NCBI GenBank assembly: GCA_049997955.1
Contig: JAEBDY010000004.1
Span: forward strand, 1 to 64,000
Direction of reading: 5' to 3'
From: Umezawaea sp049997955
Lineage (GTDB): Bacteria > Actinomycetota > Actinomycetes > Mycobacteriales > Pseudonocardiaceae
Length of the DNA: 64,000 nucleotides
Part shown: positions 43,298 through 51,172 of the stretch, in pieces
Numbering within the stretch: the stretch's first letter is position 1
Layout: each line of letters begins with the position of its first letter
Notes under the pieces: generated by a model
The model's input: the letters and a program-made list of their open reading frames with translations, nothing else
Told to the model about the DNA's origin: nothing
Database searches by the model: none
Translations under genes and position numbers: made by a program

Positions 43298-44509
43298 ATG
43301 GACTTCGCGTACGACGCCAAGACCGAAGACTTCCGCGGCAGGCTGCTGTCGTTCATGGACGAGTTCGTCTACCCCGCCGAGGCGGTGCTGGAGGAGCAGC
43401 TCGCCGCCTCCGACGACGAGTGGACGCGCAAGCCGATCGTCGACGAGCTCAAGGCCCAGGCCCGCAAGGCGGGGCTGTGGAACCTGTTCCTGCCCGACGC
43501 CGAGCACGGCGCGGGCCTGACGAACCTGCAGTACGCGCCGCTGGCGGAGATCACCGGCCGCAGCCCGCACCTCGCGCCCGAGGCGTTCAACTGCGCCGCG
43601 CCGGACACCGGGAACATGGAGGTGCTGACGATGTTCGGCACCGAGGAGCAGAAGAAGCAGTGGCTCCAGCCGCTGCTCGACGGCGAGATCCGCTCGGCGT
43701 TCTGCATGACCGAGCCGGACGTGGCCTCCTCGGACGCGACGAACATCGCCACCCGCATCGAACGCGACGGCGACCACTACGTGGTCAACGGGACCAAGTG
43801 GTGGTCCTCGGGCGCGATGAACCCGAACTGCGCGATCTTCATCGTGATGGGCAAGACCGACCCCGACGCCGAACGCCACCAGCAGCAAGCGATGATCCTG
43901 GTCCCGCGCGACACCCCCGGCGTCGAGGTCAAGCGCGGCATGACCGTGTTCGGCTACACCGACGGCCCGCACGGCGGTCACGCCGAGGTCGTGTTCACCG
44001 ACGTGCGCGTGCCCGTGGACAACCTGATCGCGGGCGAGGGCCAGGGCTTCGCCATCGCCCAGGCCAGGCTCGGCCCCGGCCGCATCCACCACTGCATGCG
44101 GCTGATCGGCATGGCCGAGCGCGCGCTGGAGCTGATGTGCCGCCGCGCCAACGAGCGGGTGGCGTTCGGCAAGCCGATCGCCGCGCAGGGCGTCGTGCAG
44201 GAGTGGATCGCCGAGTCCCGCGTGCGCATCGAGCAGGCGCGACTGCTGGTGCTCAAGACGGCGTGGCTGATGGACACCGTGGGCAACAAGGGCGCGCACA
44301 CCGAGATCCAGGCCATCAAGATCGGTGTGCCGCTGATGGCGGAGTGGGTGCTGGACAAGGCCATCCAGGCGCACGGCGCGGGCGGCGTGAGCCAGGACTT
44401 CCCGCTGGCGAACCTGTGGGCGGCGGCGCGCACGCTGCGGCTGGCCGACGGACCCGACGAGGTGCACCGCATGTCGCTGGCCAAGCGCGAGCTGAAGAAG
44501 TACCGCTAG
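43298..44509 (+). CDS. Acyl-CoA dehydrogenase of the ACAD10/11 type
   Basis: A 403-residue flavoprotein. N-terminal helical domain: FMDEFVYPAEAVLEEQLAAS, KAGLWNLFLPDAEHGAGLTN. FAD/acyl-CoA beta-domain: AFCMTEPDVASSDATNIATR, VNGTKWWSSGAMNPNCAIFI, VFGYTDGPHGGHAEVVFTDV. C-terminal domain: ARLGPGRIHHCMRLIGMAER, FGKPIAAQGVVQEWIAESRV, QAHGAGGVSQDFPLANLWAA. LGPGRIHHCMR is typical of ACAD10/11-type enzymes. Two bases separate it from the kinase gene. The likely reaction is removal of the activated 4-hydroxyl group with formation of an enoyl-CoA. A strong terminator follows. Confidence 0.92.
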   Translation: MDFAYDAKTEDFRGRLLSFMDEFVYPAEAVLEEQLAASDDEWTRKPIVDELKAQARKAGLWNLFLPDAEHGAGLTNLQYAPLAEITGRSPHLAPEAFNCAAPDTGNMEVLTMFGTEEQKKQWLQPLLDGEIRSAFCMTEPDVASSDATNIATRIERDGDHYVVNGTKWWSSGAMNPNCAIFIVMGKTDPDAERHQQQAMILVPRDTPGVEVKRGMTVFGYTDGPHGGHAEVVFTDVRVPVDNLIAGEGQGFAIAQARLGPGRIHHCMRLIGMAERALELMCRRANERVAFGKPIAAQGVVQEWIAESRVRIEQARLLVLKTAWLMDTVGNKGAHTEIQAIKIGVPLMAEWVLDKAIQAHGAGGVSQDFPLANLWAAARTLRLADGPDEVHRMSLAKRELKKYR

Positions 44510-44514
44510 GCCCT

Positions 44515-44545
44515 CCTGGGGGCACGGGACTCCCGTGCCCCCAGG
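44515..44545 (+). terminator. Terminator of the ACAD operon
   Basis: Perfect 15-base arms CCTGGGGGCACGGGA / TCCCGTGCCCCCAGG around a single C, followed by TTT, 6 bases after the stop. Confidence 0.8.
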
Positions 44546-44556
44546 TTTGCCGCGGA

Positions 44557-45147
44557 TCACCGGCCCCAGCGGCGGGTCCGGTCGGACTTCACGGGTGCAC
44601 CCGGCGGCGCGGTGATCTCCGCCCCGCCGGGTGCCCTGTCGTTGGCGGTGACGAGACCGCGGACCTCGACGACGGTCTGCTCCGCGATCCACGACGCGAG
44701 CGCGACGAGGGTGGACTCGACGCTGTCGGCCGTGTGGTCGCGCAGCGCGACGAGGTCGGCGTGGGTGGCGCCGAGCACGGGGTCGAAGCGCAGCAGCTGC
44801 CACGACTGGGCGACGACGGTGCCCGCGCCGTGCGCCCGGAACGTCCACCGCCAGCGCACGATGCCGTCCTCGGCGCCGCCGACGACGAACGCGAAGTCGA
44901 CACCCGGCTCGGCCGACACCACCTGGGAGCGGGTGGTCCACTCGCGCTCCCCCCGCCGGTTGTGGCCGCTGAACCACGCGCCGGCACGGGGGCCGCCGCC
45001 CTCGTCGTAGGCGACGGCGCTCACGCTGGGGCTCCAGCGTTCGATCGCCGACACGTCGCTGACCAGGTCGTAGACCGTCGAGGGCGGCGCGGCGACCCAG
45101 GTCTTGCGGGTGAAGTCGAACTCGGTGACGTCGAGGGTGTCCAGCAC
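44557..45147 (-). CDS. SRPBCC-family protein
   Basis: A 196-residue START-like protein. TEFDFTRKTWVAAPPSTVYD LVSDVSAIERWSPSV is the usual polyketide-cyclase/START N-terminal strand-helix (ApxxVwd.l.D...w..W.p). Middle strands are WFSGHNRRGEREWTTRSQVV and GIVRWRWTFRAHGAGTVVAQ. The C-terminal helix is ADSVESTLVALASWIAEQTV, followed by a disordered tail (GAEITAPPGAPVKSDR). GTG 45147 has AGGAGG 6 bases upstream. It probably binds a hydrophobic ligand; no enzyme activity can be assigned. Monocistronic. Confidence 0.8.
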   Translation of the reverse strand: MLDTLDVTEFDFTRKTWVAAPPSTVYDLVSDVSAIERWSPSVSAVAYDEGGGPRAGAWFSGHNRRGEREWTTRSQVVSAEPGVDFAFVVGGAEDGIVRWRWTFRAHGAGTVVAQSWQLLRFDPVLGATHADLVALRDHTADSVESTLVALASWIAEQTVVEVRGLVTANDRAPGGAEITAPPGAPVKSDRTRRWGR

Positions 45148-45277
45148 GGAGGTCCTCCTGGCTCGTCGGGGTGGTGCGGCCCACTGTCATCGCCGCGGCC
45201 ACGACCAGCCACACCCTCCGGTGCCTGACCCTGGCGGGGTCGGGCTGCGCGGCGCGCGCGGGCACATACTCGGTCCC

Positions 45278-46186
45278 ATGGACGGACAGGGCAGGCTCGG
45301 TGACTTCCTGCAGGCGCGTCGGGCCCGGCTGCGGCCCGGCGACGTCGGGCTGCCGACCTACGGCGAGCGGCGGCGGGTGCCGGGGCTGCGGCGGGAGGAG
45401 CTGGCGCTGCTGGCGGGGGTGAGCGCGCCGTACTACACGCGGTTGGAGCAGGGCCAGTCCCACAACGCCTCGGCGGAGGTGCTGGACGCGATCGCCGGGG
45501 CGTTGAGGCTCGACGACTCCGAGCGGGCCCACCTGCACGCGCTGGCGGGCGCCGCGGCTCGGCGGCGGCCGGTGCGCAGGCCGGCGCCCGAGCGGGTTCC
45601 GGCGGTGACCCGTGCGCTGCTGGCGGCGGTGGGCGACGTGCCCGCGGTCGTGCTGGGGCGGCGCACCGACGTGCTGGCGTGGAACCGGATGGGGCACGCC
45701 GTGTTCGCCGGGCACCTGGACTTCGCCGCGCCGGAGGACCCCGCGCTGCGGCCGAACATGGCGAGGCTGGTGTTCCTCGACGCGCACGTCCGCGAGCTGT
45801 ACCGGGACTGGCCCGCCAAGGCGAAGGCCGTGGTGGGCAACCTGCGGGTCACCGTGGGCCTGCACCCCGACGACCCGCTGCTGGCCGGGCTGATCGGCGA
45901 CCTGTGCGTGCGCAGTCCGGAGTTCGCCGGGATGTGGGCGGACCACCGGGTGCGGGTGTGCGACGCCGTGGAGTACCGCATGCACCACCCGCTGGTCGGG
46001 CCGGTCACGCTCACCCAGCAGACGTTGCAGAGCCCGCAGGGCAAGGACCCGCACGTGGTGATGGCGATCGCCGAGCCGGGCTCGCCGTCGGTGTCCGCGC
46101 TGGCGCTGCTGGCGCGGTCGGTCGCCGTGCCGTCGGTCGTCGCGCGGTCGGACTCCGACCGCGGCCCTATTCGCTCGGGAACCTGA
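45278..46186 (+). CDS. XRE-family regulator with MmyB-like ligand domain
   Basis: A 302-residue regulator. N-terminal helix-turn-helix (about 5-85): GDFLQARRARLRPGDVGLPT, RVPGLRREELALLAGVSAPY YTRLEQGQ, AIAGALRLDDSERAHLHALA. The PAS-like MmyB domain (about 105-280) has VPAVVLGRRTDVLAWNRMGH, MARLVFLDAHVRELYRDWPA and VEYRMHHPLVGPVTLTQQTL; it usually binds a fatty-acid-like ligand. Such regulators often control an adjacent short-chain dehydrogenase. ATG 45278 follows CATACT by 7 bases, suggesting a leaderless mRNA. The 3' end overlaps the convergent phosphatase gene by 20 bases. Confidence 0.9.
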   Translation: MDGQGRLGDFLQARRARLRPGDVGLPTYGERRRVPGLRREELALLAGVSAPYYTRLEQGQSHNASAEVLDAIAGALRLDDSERAHLHALAGAAARRRPVRRPAPERVPAVTRALLAAVGDVPAVVLGRRTDVLAWNRMGHAVFAGHLDFAAPEDPALRPNMARLVFLDAHVRELYRDWPAKAKAVVGNLRVTVGLHPDDPLLAGLIGDLCVRSPEFAGMWADHRVRVCDAVEYRMHHPLVGPVTLTQQTLQSPQGKDPHVVMAIAEPGSPSVSALALLARSVAVPSVVARSDSDRGPIRSGT

Positions 46187-46610
46187 GGACCCAGCGGCGC
46201 TGCCAGGGGGTCTCGGCGGCGTGCCGGTCGTAGTGGGCGCGGGTCCACGCGACGGCCTCCTCGGCGGGCACGCCCGCGAGGACCGCCAGGCAGGCGACGA
46301 CGGTGCCGGTGCGGCCCTTGCCGCCGTGGCAGGCGACCTCGACCCGGTGGCCCGCGCGGGCGTGGCCGTGCAGCTCGCGGATGCGGGCGACGGCGTCCGC
46401 GCTGTCGCGCGGCAGCAGGAAGTCCGGCCAGGCGACCCACCGGTGCGGCCAGGTGATCTTGTCGTCGTGGCGGGAGCGCAGCCGGGATCCGCCCAGGTAG
46501 AGGCCGTGTTCGGGGATCAGCCCCGCGGGCTGCGGACGGCGCAGGCCGCGGCCTCGGACCCACGTGCCGTCGGGTAGCTCGATCGCGCCCGTGAGGTGCG
46601 TGCTGGTCAT
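46167..46610 (-). CDS. Protein-tyrosine/dual-specificity-type phosphatase
   Basis: A 147-residue protein with the Cys-phosphatase loop VEVACHGGKGRTGTVVACLA (HCxxGxxR/T form: C-H-G-G-K-G-R-T), placed as usual before the helix. A general-acid Asp may lie in WVAWPDFLLPRDSADA. The C-terminal helices (AVAWTRAHYDRHAAETPWQR) match the DSP/tyrosine phosphatase-like fold. ATG 46610 has GGGAGG about 9 bases upstream; ATG 46619 is an alternative. Substrate unknown. Confidence 0.8.
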   Translation of the reverse strand: MTSTHLTGAIELPDGTWVRGRGLRRPQPAGLIPEHGLYLGGSRLRSRHDDKITWPHRWVAWPDFLLPRDSADAVARIRELHGHARAGHRVEVACHGGKGRTGTVVACLAVLAGVPAEEAVAWTRAHYDRHAAETPWQRRWVLRFPSE

Positions 46611-46779
46611 GTCCCTCATCCTCCCGATCCGACGTCGACCCCCCGCGGCCGGGCCGGGATCAACCGAACGGTTGATCCCGGGATCCACCTTCTCCTGAGT
46701 CGACGGAGACCTTCAGCGGATCTCAGGGGGTCGCGGCGCTGCCACAGTGATGGGTGCCCGACCGACGAGGGGGACTCCC

Positions 46780-48375
46780 ATGAAGGGCATTCGACCACTG
46801 CTGGCGACCGGTTTGGCGCTCGTGCTGCTCGGCGCCGCCGTCGCGTCAGCCGAACCGTCCACCACCACCGGCGCAGGAGCCGGTGCGCGCGGGGACTGGG
46901 CGAGCTGGCAGAAGGACCTGTCCGGGACCAGGCACAACGCCGCCGAACGACGGATCACCCAGCGCACCGTCGGCGCGCTGAAGCTCAAGTGGGCGTTCGC
47001 GTACCCGCACACCGACGCGCCGGTCCGCAGCCAGCCCGCGATCGTCGACGGCGTCGCGTACTTCGGCGGCCCGGACGGCAGGTTCTACGCCCGCGACGCC
47101 CGCACCGGCGCCGAGAGGTGGACGTTCGACCTCAGCGTCGTGGAGCCGGGGCCGCGTCCCGCGATCGCGTGGGACGGCCCGGCGGTCGCGAACGGCAAGG
47201 TGTACTTCGGCGACATCCGCGGCTACGTGTACGCGCTCGACCAGCGCACCGGAAGGCTCGTGTGGGCCAAGCAGGTCGACGCGCACCCGGCGGCCACGGT
47301 GACCAGCTCGCCCATCGTGTTCGAGGGCCGCGTGTACGTGGGGACCTCCAGCGGCGAGAACACGCTGGGCCGGGATTACGCGTGCTGCACGTTCCGCGGC
47401 CACATCGACGCCCTGGACGCCACCACCGGCGCGCTGGCGTGGCGGCACTACACCGTGCCGGAGCCACAGGCCGTGGGCACGTGGCCCAGCGGCGCGACGA
47501 AGTACGAACCGTCGGGCGCCGGGGTGTGGAGTTCACCGGTGATCGACGCGAAGACCCGCACGCTCTACGTCGGGACCGGCCAGAACTACACCGGCAGCGC
47601 GGGCGACTTCGACACGATGCTCGCCCTCGACCCCCGCAGCGGCGCGGTGAAGTGGCGCAACCAGGTCACCAAGGCCGACACGTGGCGCTCGCTGTGCAAC
47701 GACCCCGACCCGGAGGGCTACTGCCCCGGTCTCAAGGACGGCTCGGCGCTGGACTACGACATCGGAGCCACGCCGAACGTGTTCACCGTGGGCGGCCGCA
47801 CCCTGGTCGGTGTCGGCCAGAAGGTGGGCGTCTACCACGTGTTCGACGCCCGCACGGGTGAGGTCGTGTGGCGCAGGCAGTTGGGCGTGCCGCTGCCCAG
47901 CGGCGGCATCTCCGGCATCCAGTGGGGTTCCAGCTACGACGGCAAGCGCCTCTACATCGCCACGTACTTCGCCGATCCCGGCACGCTCTTCGCCGTCGAC
48001 CCCGCCACCGGCGCCGTCCTGTGGGAGACACCGAACCCGGCGGACGGCTGCACCACCGGCGGCGCGGCCGCACACCCCGAGGTGTGCTTCCTGGCCCACG
48101 GCCCGGCGGTGAGCAGCAGCCCCGGCGTGGTCTACGAGGGCAGCAACGACGGCAAGCTGCGCGCCTACTCGGCGACCACCGGCCGTGTGCTGTGGAGCTA
48201 CGACACGGTGCGCGACTTCACCGGCGTGAACGGCCTGCCGGGACGCGGCGGGTCGATCTCCGGCGGGGGCGGGGGAGCGGTGGTGTCCAACGGGATGGTG
48301 TACGTCCAGGCCGGCTACCAACCGGCCTTCCCCAACCCCGACGGCGGCCACGTGCTGCTGGCGTTCGGCCTGTGA
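46780..48375 (+). CDS. Secreted PQQ-type beta-propeller protein
   Basis: A 531-residue exported quinoprotein-like enzyme. Signal peptide: GIRPLLATGLALVLLGAAVA-SAE. Propeller blades carry repeated W-motif segments: LKLKWAFAYPHTDAPVRSQP AIVDG, YFGGPDGRFYARDARTGAER, GYVYALDQRTGRLVWAKQVD, YVGTGQNYTGSAGDFDTMLA, VVWRRQLGVPLPSGGISGIQ. It has adjacent cysteines in GRDYACCTFRGH, as in PQQ alcohol dehydrogenases, where a vicinal disulfide faces the cofactor. It is close in pattern to polyvinyl-alcohol-dehydrogenase-like proteins. ATG 46780 follows GGGGAC. No cytochrome or PQQ synthesis gene is next to it, so cofactor use is inferred. Confidence 0.8.
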   Translation: MKGIRPLLATGLALVLLGAAVASAEPSTTTGAGAGARGDWASWQKDLSGTRHNAAERRITQRTVGALKLKWAFAYPHTDAPVRSQPAIVDGVAYFGGPDGRFYARDARTGAERWTFDLSVVEPGPRPAIAWDGPAVANGKVYFGDIRGYVYALDQRTGRLVWAKQVDAHPAATVTSSPIVFEGRVYVGTSSGENTLGRDYACCTFRGHIDALDATTGALAWRHYTVPEPQAVGTWPSGATKYEPSGAGVWSSPVIDAKTRTLYVGTGQNYTGSAGDFDTMLALDPRSGAVKWRNQVTKADTWRSLCNDPDPEGYCPGLKDGSALDYDIGATPNVFTVGGRTLVGVGQKVGVYHVFDARTGEVVWRRQLGVPLPSGGISGIQWGSSYDGKRLYIATYFADPGTLFAVDPATGAVLWETPNPADGCTTGGAAAHPEVCFLAHGPAVSSSPGVVYEGSNDGKLRAYSATTGRVLWSYDTVRDFTGVNGLPGRGGSISGGGGGAVVSNGMVYVQAGYQPAFPNPDGGHVLLAFGL

Positions 48376-48747
48376 TCCGGTCGGGGGTCCGCAGGTCGAG
48401 GCTTCCACGACCGCCACCAGCAGGGTCGGGTTGCCGCGGGTCACCACCCCCGACCGGGCGAGTGGTCCTGCTTGGTCGGGTGCTCGACGTGGGTGGCGTG
48501 GTTCCGTGGTCGACGGCCAGTCGGCCCCGGTGGCGTCTTGGCGCCGGTCTGCGGTGCGACGAGGTGGAGCACCGCGTGCACTCCCCTCGAACCGTTCCAC
48601 GCCGGGCAGTCGGGCACTTGGGCATGCATGTGCAGGGAGCCAGCCCCGTGGACACCCGCCTGATCCTGGCGGAATCCCGGTGACCCTTCTGTTCCTCGAT
48701 TCCTGCCGGACTGCCGGGGTTGGCGGGGTTGGCGGGGTGGGGGACGC
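48376..48747. other. Intergenic stretch
   Basis: No gene is seen. It ends with a four-run G tract (48716-48743) just beyond the stop of the minus-strand SDR gene. It separates two convergent genes. Confidence 0.5.
48716..48743 (+). repeat. G-quadruplex-capable G runs
   Basis: Four runs of four or five G separated by TTGGC, TTGGC and T lie on the plus strand. The spacing fits a quadruplex. It is located between convergent 3' ends. Confidence 0.6.
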
Positions 48748-49614
48748 TCAGGCGGCGGGCAGAGGGAACTCGACACGGGTGAGGTGTTCGGAGACCTCCC
48801 AGAGCCTTCGCGCGGTGTCGTCGTCGACTGCCTTGGCGGACAGTTCCTCCAGGGCGGCGGGGCCGCGTACCCCGAACCGGCTGGGTCCGGCGAAGCTCGC
48901 ACCGGGAACGTCGCCGACGGTGGCCAACAGGGTCGGGCGCGCTCCGCCTTCGGCGCTTTGGGCCAGTAGCCGCGTTCCCAGCGCGAGGGTGTGGTCGAGC
49001 AGGCGCCTGCCGGTGGTCATGGTGAATCCGGTGGCCGCCCAGCCGGGATGCGCCGCCGTGGCCAGGATCGACGAGCCTGCGCTGTCCAGGCGGCGCTGCA
49101 GTTCTCGGGTGAACAGCAGGTTGGCCAGCTTGGTCTGCCCGTAGGCGCCGAAGGGCCGGTAGGGCCGCCGCTGCCACTGCAGGTCGTCGAAGTCGATGTG
49201 CGCGGTGCGGTAGTTGGTGGAGGACACGGTGATCACCCGCCCGGTGACCCGGTCCAGGAGCAGGTTCGTCAACGCGAAGTGCCCGAGGTGGTTGATGCCG
49301 AACTGGCTCTCGAAACCGTCGGTGGTGTGCCGCAGGACGCCGGTCATCGAGCCGGCGTTGTTGATCAGGTAGTCGACTGGCGTGTCCACCGTGCGGGCGA
49401 ACTCGCGCACCGAGGCCAGCGACCCGAGGTCCAGCGGGCGCGACTCGGCGAGGTCGCCCATCTCGGCGGCGGCCGCGCGGCCGCGGGTCTGGTCGCGCCC
49501 GGCGAGGATGACCCGCGCTCCCTTCGCGGCCAGTGCCGCCGCGGTGGCCTTGCCGATGCCACTGCTGCCACCGGTGATGATCGCGGTCCGGCCGGTCTGA
49601 TCGGGGAGGTGCAT
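48748..49614 (-). CDS. Short-chain dehydrogenase/reductase (retinol dehydrogenase-like)
   Basis: A 288-residue SDR. Cofactor loop AIITGGSSGIGKATAAALAA, VILAGRDQTRG (Arg after beta2 favours NADP), VDYLINNAGSMTG, catalytic Ser in VITVSSTNYR and the YxxxK pair in FGAYGQTKLANLLFTRELQR. Long C-terminal part as in the retinol-dehydrogenase/WW-oxidoreductase branch. ATG 49614 is preferred. It is divergent from a LysR regulator, which is the usual arrangement for regulator and target. Substrate unknown. Confidence 0.88.
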   Translation of the reverse strand: MHLPDQTGRTAIITGGSSGIGKATAAALAAKGARVILAGRDQTRGRAAAAEMGDLAESRPLDLGSLASVREFARTVDTPVDYLINNAGSMTGVLRHTTDGFESQFGINHLGHFALTNLLLDRVTGRVITVSSTNYRTAHIDFDDLQWQRRPYRPFGAYGQTKLANLLFTRELQRRLDSAGSSILATAAHPGWAATGFTMTTGRRLLDHTLALGTRLLAQSAEGGARPTLLATVGDVPGASFAGPSRFGVRGPAALEELSAKAVDDDTARRLWEVSEHLTRVEFPLPAA

Positions 49615-49854
49615 GGTCGTGACGCTCTTTCCGTGAACGCGGTGCGCGGTGTGCGGGAGACGGACGACGTCCTGCCGCCGGAATTCGGACAGTTCGGTGA
49701 TCAGCAGCTCGGTGATCAGGGTGTCCCCACCGCGGAGGTCACCGGGACGCCGCGGACGAAGACGATGGTCATGCCGGGTATTCCAGCAACGGGTCGGGGT
49801 GGGCGTCCAAGACCTGTTTCGCACCTCGTCATGCCGGAAATGCATAACGAGGAC

Positions 49855-49860
49855 TAGTGT
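49855..49860 (+). promoter_or_regulatory. -10 box of a leaderless promoter
   Basis: TAGTGT ends 6 bases before GTG 49867 of the LysR gene. An ATGC...GCAT element (49831-49845) upstream could be part of a LysR binding site. Confidence 0.4.
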
Positions 49861-49866
49861 GCGGGT

Positions 49867-50787
49867 GTGACTCCCGATCTGGACCTGCGGCTGGTCCGGT
49901 ACTTCACGGTCGTCGCCGAGCACCTGAACTTCGCCAGGGCGGCCGAGGAGCTGCGGGTGGCCCAGCCCTCGCTGAGCCGTCAGATCCAGCGCCTGGAGAA
50001 CACCCTCGGCGTGCGCCTGCTGGAACGCACCACCCAGGGCAGTCGCCTCACCGCCGCCGGTGCGGCCTTCCTGCCACGGGCACAGCACCTGCTGCACGCC
50101 GCCGGGCAGGCGGTCGCCACCGCGCTGGCCGCGGCGCCGGCGCGCACGATCACCATCGGGTACGTCGACGACCTGGTCGTCACCCCCGCCGTGCGCGACC
50201 TGCGCCGTCGACATCCCGATGCCCACGTCCGCACTCGGCACCTCGGCTCGCAGGACGCCTCCGTGCTGCCCGAACGGCAGGTGGACGTTCTGGTCACCCG
50301 CGCACCCCTGCCGATCGCGGCCGGTGACGTCGAGCTGACGGTCCTGTACTCCGAGGCACGGGTCCTGCTCGTGCCCGCGTCGCACCGCCTGGCCGGGAAG
50401 GAGTCGGTCACGGCAGGCGACATCGCCGCCGAACCACTCGTGGGCTGCACCGGCAGGGGCGTCGAGTGGACGTCCTTCTGGCGGCTCGAACCCCGAGCGG
50501 ACAGCGGTCCCGCCCCGCTGGGTCCCACCTTGGCCGAGACCTACGCGGACAAGCTGGAGGCCATCGCCGAGGGCACCGCCATCGCCGTCGTCCCTGCTGG
50601 CGACCGACGCCACACCCTGCGCCCCGATCTGGTCGCCGTTCCGCTCGAGGACGTCGAGCACTGCCAGGTCGTCGCCGCCACCCGAACCGCGCACGCCAAC
50701 CCGCTCGTCGCGGAGTTCGTGCGATCGGCGAAGGATCTCCTGGTCGGGACCACCGACGACACGGCTCGTCCCAGCCCTTCCGCCTGA
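49867..50787 (+). CDS. LysR-family regulator
   Basis: A 306-residue transcription factor. The N-terminal winged HTH is LDLRLVRYFTVVAEHLNFAR AAEELRVAQPSLSRQIQRLE then NTLGVRLLERT, canonical for LysR. The effector domain (about 90-290) starts ARTITIGYVDDLVVTPAVRD and has LLVPASHRLAGKESVTAGDI and AIAVVPAGDRRHTLRPDLVA. It stands divergent from the SDR gene and most likely activates it in response to a small molecule. GTG 49867 sits behind a leaderless -10 box. Confidence 0.92.
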   Translation: MTPDLDLRLVRYFTVVAEHLNFARAAEELRVAQPSLSRQIQRLENTLGVRLLERTTQGSRLTAAGAAFLPRAQHLLHAAGQAVATALAAAPARTITIGYVDDLVVTPAVRDLRRRHPDAHVRTRHLGSQDASVLPERQVDVLVTRAPLPIAAGDVELTVLYSEARVLLVPASHRLAGKESVTAGDIAAEPLVGCTGRGVEWTSFWRLEPRADSGPAPLGPTLAETYADKLEAIAEGTAIAVVPAGDRRHTLRPDLVAVPLEDVEHCQVVAATRTAHANPLVAEFVRSAKDLLVGTTDDTARPSPSA

Positions 50788-50805
50788 CGTCGTCCCATCT
50801 TCCGC

Positions 50806-50835
50806 TTGCCGCTATATACCGCTTTCCGATATAAC
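50806..50835 (+). promoter_or_regulatory. Leaderless promoter with PadR operator-like repeat
   Basis: -35 TTGCCG (50806-50811), 18-base spacer, -10 TATAAC (50830-50835), then 7 bases to ATG 50843. An inverted repeat TATAT (50813-50817) / ATATA (50829-50833) spans the spacer, consistent with autorepression. Confidence 0.6.
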
Positions 50836-50842
50836 TCGTCTC

Positions 50843-51172
50843 ATGAGTGCTCGGGTGATGACGGAGCAGACCTTCCTGGTGCTGACCGCGCTGGCGGAGG
50901 AACCGCTGCACGGCTACGCGATCGTCCAGGCCGTCGACGCGCTGTCCGAAGGCCGGATGAAGCTGCGGGTCGGCACGCTGTACGGGGTGTTGGACCGGCT
51001 GGTCGCCGACGGGTTCGCCGAGCGCGACCGCGAAGAGGTCCACCAGGGGCGGTTGCGGCGGTACTACAAGCTCACCGACAGCGGCGTGCGCGCCCTGTCT
51101 GCCGAGGTCGCGCGGTTGTCGGCGAACGTGCGGGCCGCGTCGTTCGTGCTCAAGGCCAGGGGGGCGCTGTGA
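50843..51172 (+). CDS. PadR-family regulator
   Basis: A 109-residue winged-helix regulator of the PadR-like type: EQTFLVLTALAEEPLHGYAI VQAV is the family's opening, KLRVGTLYGVLDRLVADGFA the recognition helix and wing, and RYYKLTDSGVRALSAEVARL the C-terminal dimerisation helix. It overlaps the downstream membrane-protein gene by 4 bases (GTGA), a standard PadR/membrane-partner pair. Autoregulation is suggested by the inverted repeat inside its promoter. Confidence 0.92.
   Translation: MSARVMTEQTFLVLTALAEEPLHGYAIVQAVDALSEGRMKLRVGTLYGVLDRLVADGFAERDREEVHQGRLRRYYKLTDSGVRALSAEVARLSANVRAASFVLKARGAL

Noticed and set aside
43196..46054. Minus-strand frame of about 950 codons opposite the acyl-CoA dehydrogenase
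   Set aside because: It is antisense to genes with intact motifs and shows His/Gln/Val-rich antisense composition.
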